From Asterias rubens (Eukaryota > Echinodermata > Asteroidea > Forcipulatida > Asteriidae), in the NCBI RefSeq assembly GCF_902459465.1, contig NC_047063.1, forward strand, positions 744,001 to 808,000: a DNA stretch of 64,000 bases. Direction: 5' to 3'. Below, piece by piece: positions 49,301 through 61,300 of the stretch (its first letter is position 1; every line of letters begins with the position of its first letter). The notes under the pieces were generated by a model. The model was not told the DNA's origin. It was given only the letters and a program-made list of their open reading frames with translations, and did not search any database. A program made the translations under genes and the position numbers.

Positions 49301-52300
49301 AATAGACTATGATTGTCTAATGAACGGACACGGTCGCCCTCATACCCTCCACACGCACGTGCACAAAGATCATGGGGTTTGCAAATTGCGTGACCCCTTA
49401 GATTAGTCATGAAGTCAAGACGGTAATTGTTAAGCGCGGTGTGTAGTTACAGCGGTGTAGCTACGGGGACGATACACACACCCTCGATCCCAGTATGTGT
49501 GTGTGAGCCATAGAGCTATATAATAGCTCTATGGTGTGAGCAGAGCTGCCTCGCGCTACCTACGACTGTTGCATGTGTAACATCGCACTGTGACCGTTGC
49601 ATGAAAGGCAGACAAATAGGCAGCGCCTAACGACTTGTCATCAAGTCTACCCCTGGATATGCAATGTGCCAAAATGTAGTTGTCAAAAGTTTGTTCAAAT
49701 AAAATATATAATTATTGTTGTTGCAATAAAAACGAACATTACGCCTGCTCTCATGCCTGACCTTTGCTTCCAGTTGGGTGAACAACATTGGGCCTACCTG
49801 TCATTGTGTGCATAGACTGTTTCTATTCCTTTCGTTAGTTTGTCTTTAAGGCCTACTAAGCATGGTACGCTATTTCCGTCTCGTATCTTTGTCTCGACTG
49901 CCGAGTATTCTGGCTCTCTTTCGTTGAAGTTTTTAGGCCGCCATCATCAACAAAGTGTTGTTTACGGTAACTGCATGAAGCCCGCCCATCACGAATTCTG
50001 ATTATGACTCAAATAACTCTGGAATCGCGGAAACAACACTATCCCACCAAAAGCCAGTTTAATCACTTTAGTTTCTGGCAGACATTTCGTGAATGTTGTG
50101 CTTTTATTTGTGCTTGTTTTGTATAATTTAAAGTTAACAAAGCTACTGCAAAGGAGTTCTGAAAAAGTTTGAGAGATCTTTCTCCAGCCTTGCGTTAGTC
50201 ACCATGTGCCTGAAACTTTGTACATAGCTTTGGAAGAAACAGAAGAGAACAAGTAACTTATGTTACACTATGGATGCCCAGAGGAGCCACGTAACCATCT
50301 TGTTGGCTGTACGTTTGATTCTGCTGGGATTATTAAGTAGTGATGTATCAGCTGAATGGCAAGGAGATCTGTCATCTTATCACATTGCTTCATTCAGTAA
50401 TCCTCATCCTCCTAGACCTCTCAATGATCCATCTGGTAACCACAATGCTAAATTCAATCATTTCACTCTATCTGGCCCTGATGGAGCTGTGTATGTTGGA
50501 GCTGTCAACTACTTATACAGACTGGATAGTTCATTGAATCTGCTACAGAATGTTAGTACATGTCAAGAACTAGGAGAGGAATGTGATATATTCACCAACT
50601 ATAATAAAATCCTGATATTAGATAATCAGAATCGGTTGATTACATGTGGAAGTGAGAACGAAGGAAAGTGTCAGTTCAGGAATCTAGATGATTTGACTGG
50701 TGTGTTGTTTCAACCAGGGCCTAATGTTGCTGGTTTTGGAGAGTCGTCTGTGGGTTTGATTGCACCAGGAACTGATGGACCAGTCGGACCAGGGGCCGAT
50801 TTCACAAAGATCTAAGATTGATCGTTACTGCAAATCAATCGTAGTTGCTAAGTAAAATGTGATGTCACAATACAAATCACTATGGTGATACTGACAATTT
50901 GTCTTGCGATGAATTTGATTGCTTTGTGAAATCGGCCCCAGGGCCAGATGGAGGAGATTGGTTGTATGTAGCTGTGACTTACTCCAATGAGGTTGGGTAT
51001 CAAGCAATCCCACCAGTCAGCAGAAGAATCCTTAGTAAAGAAAGGTTGTTGATATCACCATCAGGCCTGGGGGTTTCTTCATTTATTGCATTTGATGTTT
51101 CCAATCTTAAGACTCCAATCCACATTACATATGTATCTGGTTTCTCATTTGATGGTTTCACATACTTCATCACTTCTCAAGAGGAGGATTTTGGTTCCAA
51201 TATCTTTGTTTCTAAAATGAACAGAGTCTGTCAGACCAGTCCATCCTTTGACTCTTACACAGAAATCACCCTACAATGCCAAGGATCAGATGGTAGTGTG
51301 TACAGTTTGGTACAAGCTGCTCATATTGGCCCAGCAGGTCAGGATCTTGCTGTATCATTAGGTTTGAATGCTGAGGACATGGTGTTATATGCTGTGTTTG
51401 CTAAGAATGAAGGAGCTGATGGGACTAGTGATGTACCTATTGATCAGTCAGCATTGTGTGTGTATAAGATGAGTGATGTTTTAGATGCCTTCAAGGAAGC
51501 AGTCAGGGGATGTATTCAAGAAGGAGATGGTCACTCAGTGCACTACTTGGAAGGGTCATTCTGTAGTAGATTTCCAGTAAGTGTATGGTTCACTACATTA
51601 CCGGACGATCCCAGGTTATTTTTGTGATATAGATGCCTTCAGGAAAGTCAAGGGAGGTTTTTCTTTAAAAGGCATTGTATACAAACAGATTTTAAAAACG
51701 TTAAGCTTAACATGTTTAAATTTTCAAATCAAACTGTTTTCTTTGGTTTTGGTTTATTTAATCATTCTTTCTACAAATACATGAAAACAGAATCATAGTA
51801 CTACTTATATATTCATTGTTTTCTATATGTAATTCGTTTATTCTTCAAGTAAAGAAGATAAACAAAATTTTAAACAACTCAACATTTGTTGTTTTCTATG
51901 TTCAAGTAAAACAATTATGTCTATTGTAGTGGTTTGTTGTGTTGCAAAAACATAGTAAAAAAAATATTTGTCATAATATTTGTCTGCTTTCTTTGAAATC
52001 ACTGGACTGGATGTCATATTATTTATAACAATTAACATTGTGTTAATGAACAAAATGAATTAGCCACCAGGTGCTTGTATGTAGAACGAAGTTAAAGTTG
52101 TGGATTGAGGCTAAAATATTTATCTTGTTTTATTGTCTAGATTGGTCCAGATATGTTTTTGTGTCATGTTTTTGAAGGGGACACTATAATATACAGGAAT
52201 GCTAAAGGCATCAGTGTAACAGCATCCAATGCTGTACTGGAACTATCAGGTACATCAAATGAGACATCAAATTTTCTGTTCTTCTATTTCTAGGTCAGTC

Positions 52301-55300
52301 CAGATATGTTTCTGTGTCATCATTTTGAAAATAGTAACCCAGTATACAAGTATGCTAAAGGAATTGATGTAACTTCATCAAATGCTGTACTGGAACTTTC
52401 AGGTATTAATAAGATACTGCATTACCTAAACAATCAAAATGTTCTGGTTTCAATTTAAAAGGGCAGTTAAACATCGACTCTCATCGCAATCAAATTTTTA
52501 ACAGTCTTAAACGCTTGTTTTATTTTGACTGCTCACTTTCCTCTGTGCAATTGTATTTGATAGTTAGTCTTCTTGATACAAATTATCAGTAAGTAAATTT
52601 TAAAAATATTTAAAGGCAGTGGACACTATTGGTAATTACCCAAACAAATTATTAGCATAAACCTTACTTGGTAACGAGAGGCTGAGAGTATAAAACATTG
52701 CTATAAACGGCTCCCTCTGAAGTAACGTAGTTTTCGAGAAAGAAGTAATTTTCCATGAATTTGATTTCAAGACCTCAGAATTAGATTTTGAGGTCTCGAA
52801 ATCAAGCATCTGAAAGCACACAACTTCATGTGACAAGGGTGGTATTTTTCTCTCATAGTTATCTCGCAACTCAATTGAGTTCAAACTATCACAGGTCCGT
52901 TGTTTTATGCATATGTGAGAAGACTGTTCTTTGACAATTACCCTTAGTGTCAAGTGTCTTTAAAGTGTTGTCCCCTGTGTGTTTGCAAGTTAAATGTTTT
53001 TTTGATAGTTTTAACTTGTTCTCTTTTTTACAGGACCATAAAGCTGTTGAGCTGATATTAAGTATCCTTTAAAAATATGGTTTTTTTTTTAATAAATTAA
53101 TGTACATTGTTTTAATATTGTCATTTCAAGACACTCTGATGTCCTCCATCATTACAACTACTGAGATGACCCACACTGTAGCTATCATTGGAACTTACTA
53201 CAGTGGGGAACTTTTAAAGGTAAGTATATTAATTTTGTTAATGTATATTTCTTTCATTTGTTTCTTGCATCAATAAGAGGATGCTTCCATCTTGGCGTTT
53301 GTGCAATTGGCAGCTTCCAGACCAAATCAAATAAACAAAACTGAAATTGTTATCATCCATCACCTTTAGAAGTAATTCATTATTCTTTCCTTGGAAAATG
53401 TGGGTAGGAACTACTAGGCGGGTAAATACATTTAACGCAATTCCAAGTATACATAGAAAGTTAACACAAACAAATAAAAACTTGGGTGGGTTTAAAATAT
53501 GAAACTTTAAAACACTGCTAATTATTGACTGTTGTGGGTCTCAAGACCGGTCTCCCCCTCGGACCTTCAGGTCTTGGTCTCGGATTTCGACTACAACACT
53601 GAACGTCTAACCACTCCTTATTTACAAGTGTTTGACCATAAATTATTATTGAAAATCAACCCGCTTACAACCACAAACTTTACCGTAAAAGAATATATTT
53701 TAAAAATTTACACACAAACATGCACACGCAGCAATGTTTCCGCCTTCTGGAAACAGTGATATGGAGCAAAAGGAAGGGACAGAAAACAGACAGAAGATGA
53801 AAACATTGAACAAAGGAAAGTGATTTCAAAAGGACAAAGGAAGGGTGGGGTATAAGGACTTTGCAAGTGTCAAACACAAACTTTACAATGATGACCTGTA
53901 ACTTTGGTATAACAAATGACAGCACAAATCTATGATTCAAGATTAAACATTATCCCAGGTTAACTATTCATATTATGCAAGATGGACCCATTGTATGCCT
54001 ATCTTTAAATTGTTGTGTTACAGGTTCACATCCAGAGCAAGACCTCAGCCAGACTGTATGAAAGAGTAGACCTTGATATTACTGGATCAGTTCTTAAAGA
54101 TGTCAAGATTAATGATACAACAAGAGAGATGTACATACTCACTGAACAAAAGGTACAATATATAAAGATGCAAGGACCATGCAAATGTTATTTTTTAATT
54201 TACCCCAAGCATATAATTTGACTTCATCTTTTTAAATATGTTTTGATTTGGACTGTATAGTTTCTGAAGATGCGGTTTGAGAATTGTGGTCAGTATACAA
54301 CGTGTGAGACGTGTATTGGTACGGATGCAGAGATGGATGGAGACCCATACTGTGGCTGGTGTACTCTGCAAAGACAGTAAGTATTGTATCTTGATTGGTT
54401 AACAATGCATGTTGAGAGTTATTACATATGCAGGGAGGGATGGAAACGTCAGCTGAATTAACAAATTTGGATCACCTCAAAAATAACTCTGTATGTATAT
54501 TATTAATACCTGTTTAGATGTACCCTGTATTCTGACTGCAAGATGCCTGATGTGTCTACGCGATGGTTAGCCTACAATACTGCACAGTGTATTGAGATAA
54601 CCAATGTGGATCCTTATAACAATCTACCAATCACTGTCACAGAACAACAGGTAAGAGTAACTGCTTACTGACTTTTGCATTTCCATACAGCTGGTTGGCA
54701 CAAACAATTGCTAAACACAGGTTCTGAGTATTGCTTAGCACAAATGGACGTTCCTCCAAGATGCTATTAAGATTACATAATTGTGACTTGATGGCTTGCT
54801 GTACTGAATGTCTCCTTCAGCCTCCCCTCTTTCTCTCAAATCCACCTGTATACCAATTGTATATTTACTAGGTTACTGTGAGTGTAGAGCAGTTACCAGA
54901 CTTACTGACCAACATGACATATGAGTGTTGGTTTGGATCCTACGTATCTCAAGCTACAAAGACTAATGAGGATCTTAGATGTGTCTCCCCACCTGATAAT
55001 AGAATACCACCAATTCAACAAGGAGGTAAGTCAAACGCTAAACTAGGGCCATTTGTTGCTATTGTTGTTAAAATGAAATAAACATACAACTTTTTATGAA
55101 TGTTCCATTTTCCAGATGATGCTGTTCAGGTTACACTGAGCATCCATTCCAGTGAAACACCAGTCAGTTTTGTGGATACAAGTTTCTACTTCTATGAATG
55201 CTCCACTCATACTTCGTAAGAATATTTTATGTTCGCTCTTGCTTTAACTTTGATACTTCAGAAGAATATTTTCTGTTTGCTCCAGCTTTTCATATGACAC

Positions 55301-58300
55301 TCCAATTATGGTACGCAAAATGTCTTCATTGACTTTGGTAATGATAAAGTTTATTGAGTTCCAAATTACTGAGTTTCAAATTCTGTGATGTGGTTAAAAT
55401 TGTTGATACTTTGTCCATTAGCATAGTACACTTCTCTAACCCATAATCCCAATCATCAGCTTTGTTGTTTTGTATTTGTGTTTGTTGTAGTTGTGTATCT
55501 TGTGTTGATAGTCGATGGGCCTGTGATTGGTGTGTCTTTGAGAATAGATGCACTCATGTTAGTTCTACTTGCTCAGGAGACAACGAAATCATCATTACAG
55601 GACAAAACGTAAGATCAAACTCTATCACAAATGTAGTCTTTTCCAAATACTGATATCTAACAGTTAAACAAACTGAAGATCAAGGTGTTGTCTACAAAGA
55701 CATGAAACCATACATGAAATATGTTTTCAATAACATGTATGAGGTGTTATTGAGTTGTTCTGAAACATTTGAAGATCAATGAAAAAATGTATGTTAGTCA
55801 ATGATTTGATATTTTTTCTTTAGAATCCAGCTTTGTCTTCACCCAAGGGTCCGGGTTCCTGCCCTCAGCTGCTGGCTCAGAATACTAAAGTCCTTCTTCC
55901 CAATGGAATTGAAAGAAGTTTACAAGTCATGACTACAAATCTACCTGATCAGACCCAGGTTAGTTAGTATCTTTATTGATCAAACAGCGTTCAAAGGCAA
56001 AATGAGTTAAATTTCCGAGGCAAAAAGTGATTTTACAGCCAACACCAAGCAGAAGGATTGCAATTTTTGGTCTACTTTATGGCAATGAAACAAACTCTTT
56101 AATATACCCTGTCCTTACTCTATGAATATAAATTTAACTGTGTTAATGTATAAAGTCTTCAATGTATGAAAAAGAAAGCAAACAAACATAAGTTATGCTT
56201 ATAGAATACAGGAAGTGACTGTTGAAAATTACTATAATTAATAGTGCTCCACTTTGAAATAACAAAGCAATTAATTACTATTCCACATGATAGTTTGGTA
56301 ACAAAGAGGAGATAGTTTTCTGTGCATTTTGTAAGTGCTACATCATGAAGTATCCCATTTATTGTGTGAATTACACCAACAACAAAAAAACACTTCAGAA
56401 ATAACAGCAATCACAGCCTAAGATTACAAAAACCCAGACATTGGAGAGAAGGAACTAAGAGATAGAAAAACAAAATGAAGTAACTTCATAGGAAAAACTA
56501 AAACAAAAGGCCCAGAATGAGTAAGTACTGAAATAAATTGTCAACATCTCGTGTTGCTGAGCACTTTGAAAGGAGCGGCAGTTTTAGCATAGCATAGGTA
56601 TAGTACAAATGCTGGTCTGAGACAAAGAAAGGATACAGAGAAGAAAAACAAAATTACAAAATAAAAAGGCCCTCATAAAAAAAACCATTTGAAAAGTGTT
56701 GTATCAATAGCTTCATGTTGTTTTTATCAAATCTTTTAAAACTCCCCAGAACAAAATACCTAACTACCTGTCACATTGTCTCTCTATCTGAAATTACAGG
56801 GGTCTGGCATTAAAGACAAATTATGGTGTAAAAGTATTTATACTAAGCTACCTGTTCAAACAGAATTGATTTGACTTCTGTGAAAATAAAAACAGCACAA
56901 ACCTTCTTAGAATGAACGCCTTGTAACTAACATTTGTCTCTTCATCTCTTAGACTTCTAGCTTTGAATGTAGCTTTGATATCGAGGGAATACGTCAGACT
57001 ACAACGGCACAGCGAAATGATGATACCATCATGTGTGACATGAAAGCTGTAAGTTTTCTCAAGCCATTTCGCAGAATTATTTGAAATTGGAAAGCCAAAG
57101 TATCATTATTGAATCAGACGCCAAGAGTTGAGTTGAACTTTGTTTGATATCAACCCATTTGTACTCCACAGTATACCTACACTTCCACTGATGAAGCAGA
57201 GCTGATTGTGAAACTGACCATTGAATGGACAGACACCAGTAATAACCCTCACATTCTAGATGACTTATTCAGCAATAAAGGTGAGTTTGAGTCAAGGATG
57301 TGGGGTGGGGATACAGGCACTTCCATACACAAAAGAGTCTAACTTATAGAATTTTACCCTAAGTAAGCTGTGGTCAAGTGGTTAGACTGCAGGACTTGCA
57401 ATCACAAGGTTGTGGGTTCGATTCCCCCAGTTAACCGCTGATTTCACAATGACTAGAATAAATATTGTCGTCTAGTTAATGAATCAAAATTTCTTGATTT
57501 GTGTAATTCATAATCATAGACGTTAAACCAATGTTTGTGAGAGAGAAATTGGCTGTTGCCAGCTTGGTGTTTATATCCCTTGTGGGAGTTGGCCAAGTTC
57601 CCTTGATGGGAAGATCATTCAAACAAACAAACAAACAAAGACCCTAGCATACAGTAGCTAGGATCCCATAAGGGGTATGTTGCTGACTGAGTTCTCTCTG
57701 GACTGTAATGGTTTTGTTTAGTACAAAAAAAATTGGGCCATCTAGCATTACAATATAAAAAACCTAACAATCGTAAGATAAGTTGATTTTGATCATGAGA
57801 TGCCTTCCAACCCAACCTGTTCCCTCCAGCATTCTAATCGGAGACAAAGGTAACCTTTCTAAAGCATCTTTCTTTTAATGGTTTATAAATAAGACATGCA
57901 AAGAAAGATTTTAAACTTGTACTTTTTGCTACAGCAACACTTTACAAGTGTGGAGTATTGAAGCCAGATTGTAGTCGGTGTGTTACTGCCAGGCCAGAGC
58001 TGGAGTGTGTTTGGTGTAATGCTTTGTGTGAACTAAGAGAGTCTTGTACAACAGCGGAAGGAGAGTGGGTTACCCACAATAATAACGCCAACTGCCCTGA
58101 TCCAATCCTCCAAGGGGTGAGTAGATATAATATAAGCTTCTGATTACAACTATGGAGTAACTGGCGATGTCAACTGACATGACCCTATCATCCAAGAAGC
58201 AAGTAGATACCAAGTACATTGATTTTGACAACTAGGTGAGGGTCTGTACTATTTTGTTAACGACACTGCGAGACTAGTTAAAGAAGGAAACACCTGCAAT

Positions 58301-61300
58301 GAATGTGGAGGAATGTGACCCATACCCGAAACATTTTTCTGTAACTGTAAGTGACTTGTTGACTTGATTTTGTTTTGATTGTTTAGGTGTATCCATTGAG
58401 TGGACCAATAGAAGGTAACACCATAGTATCTGTAATGGGTACAGATATTGGCACAGGGTTCCATACTGTACTGAATGTGATGATTGGAGACCAACAGTGC
58501 CATCTGGATGGACTGGAAGCCTATTATGAAATAGGCACCAGGTAAGAAGTTTTACAAAACCATCTTAGATGGACTAGAGGCTTACTTTGTACTCGGTTGG
58601 AGGTAAGTGTTTGATCACACTGTTGAACGCTGAGTTTGTGTAATCTTTTGTTTGTTTGTTTATTTGTTTATAGAGGTGTAGGTGTTTGTTTGTTTGTTTG
58701 TTTGTTTGTTTGTTTGTTTGTTTGTTTTTTAGAGAGGGGTGTCTTCACAGCCACAGCTTAGCCATTTTATTTTACCATTGTGATCACTTTGTTCTTAAAA
58801 AGTTAATATATTTATTATTGTGGATTAGCGGGATTTGAAACCTCACATTGTCCTTTTTGTTCGACTCCAGCTGCACCAGCATTGTAAACAAAATAATTAT
58901 GGTATAACAAATGAAAGATATTTCTAACAAGACGTTTTATAGATTCTTCAGTTATGTAAAAAAGAAATATAATCTTACCTTATTCCACAGTGTAAGTTGC
59001 CTAACTCAATCAAGAGTTGAAAGTGTTGTGCCGGTATCTCTTACAGTCAGGGGAGGTGATGGGACAACACTACAGGAAAGCAAAGGAAATGTCAACTTTC
59101 AATATAGGGTAAGTTTGATTACAACTCTGATGGGGTCTGAGTGTCTGTAAAACTTGGAACTGTTGAAAATAAATCAACATTAAGTTTTGAAATAAAAGTC
59201 CATTCAACATGGGATCTATTTTCTATTTTCTAGTCCTAGATTGCATTTCAATCAATCGCTCAAGATTATTTGAAAACAAGATACAAAAAATAAGTGTTTC
59301 TTTTCCAATGAGATCAATATAACAATTGCTTGTTGACAATTAGCAGGACACATGGTCTGCTCGATGTTTAGTGTCTACTTTATTTGTTTTTTGTGATTCT
59401 GATTTTCCTGCCAGGTTCCATCTATTACAAGTTTCAGTCCTCGTTTTGGACCAGCAGCTGGTGGGACTCGTTTAACAATCAACGGAATGGCTCTAAATAC
59501 AGGACGGAATATTCAGGCATTCATTGGTGATAAAGCTTGCAATATAAAAAGGCAAGTAAAGACAAAACAATTAAGTCATAGAGGTTGAGCCTGTTCGTCA
59601 GAGATTTGTTTTGATTAGTCTTTTAAATTGAGGTCTGATCAGAATCACACCATTAGTCAGTTGGTTAAGAAAAGTCTTTTATAGTGATGTGTCATTGGTT
59701 GTATATTTTTGATTTACTTCACAGCCCAGTGACAGAGACTGAAGCAGTGTGCACAAGCTCTGAGGGGTCTGTTGGGCAGACAGAAGTTCTCAAGATGTCT
59801 TTTGATGGATCAGATAAAACAAGCGAGGTGTACACTTTCAGCGACAACCCGGTCATTACTGAAGTCAGTCCAACCACCAGTATATATTCGTGAGTACATC
59901 TACAAACAATAGTTGTTAAAGACAGAGGACACTATTGGTAATTGTCAAAGACTAGTCTTCTCACTTGGTGTATCTCAACATATACAAACAAAATCAGACC
60001 TGTGAAAATTTGAGCTCAATTGGTCGTCGAAGTTGCGAGATAACAATGAAAGAAAAAACACCCTTGTCACACGAAGTTGTGTGCGTTTAGATGGTTGATT
60101 TTGAGACCTCAAATTCTAAACTTGAGGTCTCAAAATCAAATTCGTGGAAATTTACTTCTTTCTCGAAAAACAACGCCACTTCAGAGGGAGACGTTTCTCA
60201 CAATGTTTTATACTATCAACCTCTCCCCATTACTTGTTACCAAGTGAGGTTTTATGGTGATAATTATTTTGAGTAATTACCAATAGTGTCCTATGCCTTT
60301 AATGACACTATATTTTTCTGTTGAAATTTTTCAATTGACCACAATCTTCAATTTGTGTCTTATAAGGCTGCAGTTTCACAAGTAAGTTGAAGCTAAATGG
60401 GTCAACAAATTGGAAATCTCATTGAAAGCAATGAAAAATTTAAATGTAAAAATAACCTCATTATTTCCTAATCAGATTAGTTTAGCTACTTTTATCCTGC
60501 AGTTGTTTACCCTTTGATTTTATTGTCAATACTCAGTGGCGGTCGGGAGATGGTTGTCAGAGGGACTCATCTAGACACTGCCCAGATGGCTTCACTTGTT
60601 GTTACAGTTGCTTCTCAAATCTATAAAAGATCTATTGGCAGTGAGGGACTCAACATTAATGAGTTTGTGGAGGTGAGTCAACATAAAAATTATACTATAA
60701 CATTTTCCCATCTTACATCTCGACAATTTCAAAGATTAAATGTTAATCACAACAGGACTTTTAACAAATAGTTGTTTTACAAATTTTGTTTTTCAAGAGT
60801 TGTGCTGTGGAAGGCTCAGAGTTCATGCGCTGTACAACTCCCAATATAACATCAGCCGTAAGCAGATCTCAATCCAAACATACTGTGACATTTGGCTTCA
60901 TTATGGACGGTGTGAGTGACCTCTTAACGTGGTCAGAAGACAACGATGTTGACTTGGAGTTCTTTCCTGATCCAGAGTATGATGAGTTTGAAAACAATTT
61001 ATATGACAAGATGGACAATTTGTTGAAAATCAAGGTAAAGTAATGCTCACGGATTCTAAAACTGGAAAGTATAGTTTCCTTATACCTAGTGGTTTAAGAT
61101 CTACAAAATAACTTTAAACTGCGTTGCTGTCATATTGTTAAGGGTTTCATATTTGTTTATTTTCTTCAAAATTTGTACAACGTGTTTATGATTTGAGTTT
61201 ACAGCTAAAAGAGTTGTGTGTTTTTTCCAACAAAGACTGGTTCAACCAGCCATTTCAATTATCAGTGCAAGGATTTCTTCGGTTTTCTTTTTTTTTGTCA

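Noticed and set aside
33183-51576. The cassettes being separate complete genes or retrocopies
   Set aside because: Each ends at a splice donor in mid-Sema with no downstream PSI exons, and there is no poly-A tail or loss of intron flanks as in retrocopies.
58249-58503. Antisense open frame over IPT3
   Set aside because: Antisense shadow of exon 58387-58541.
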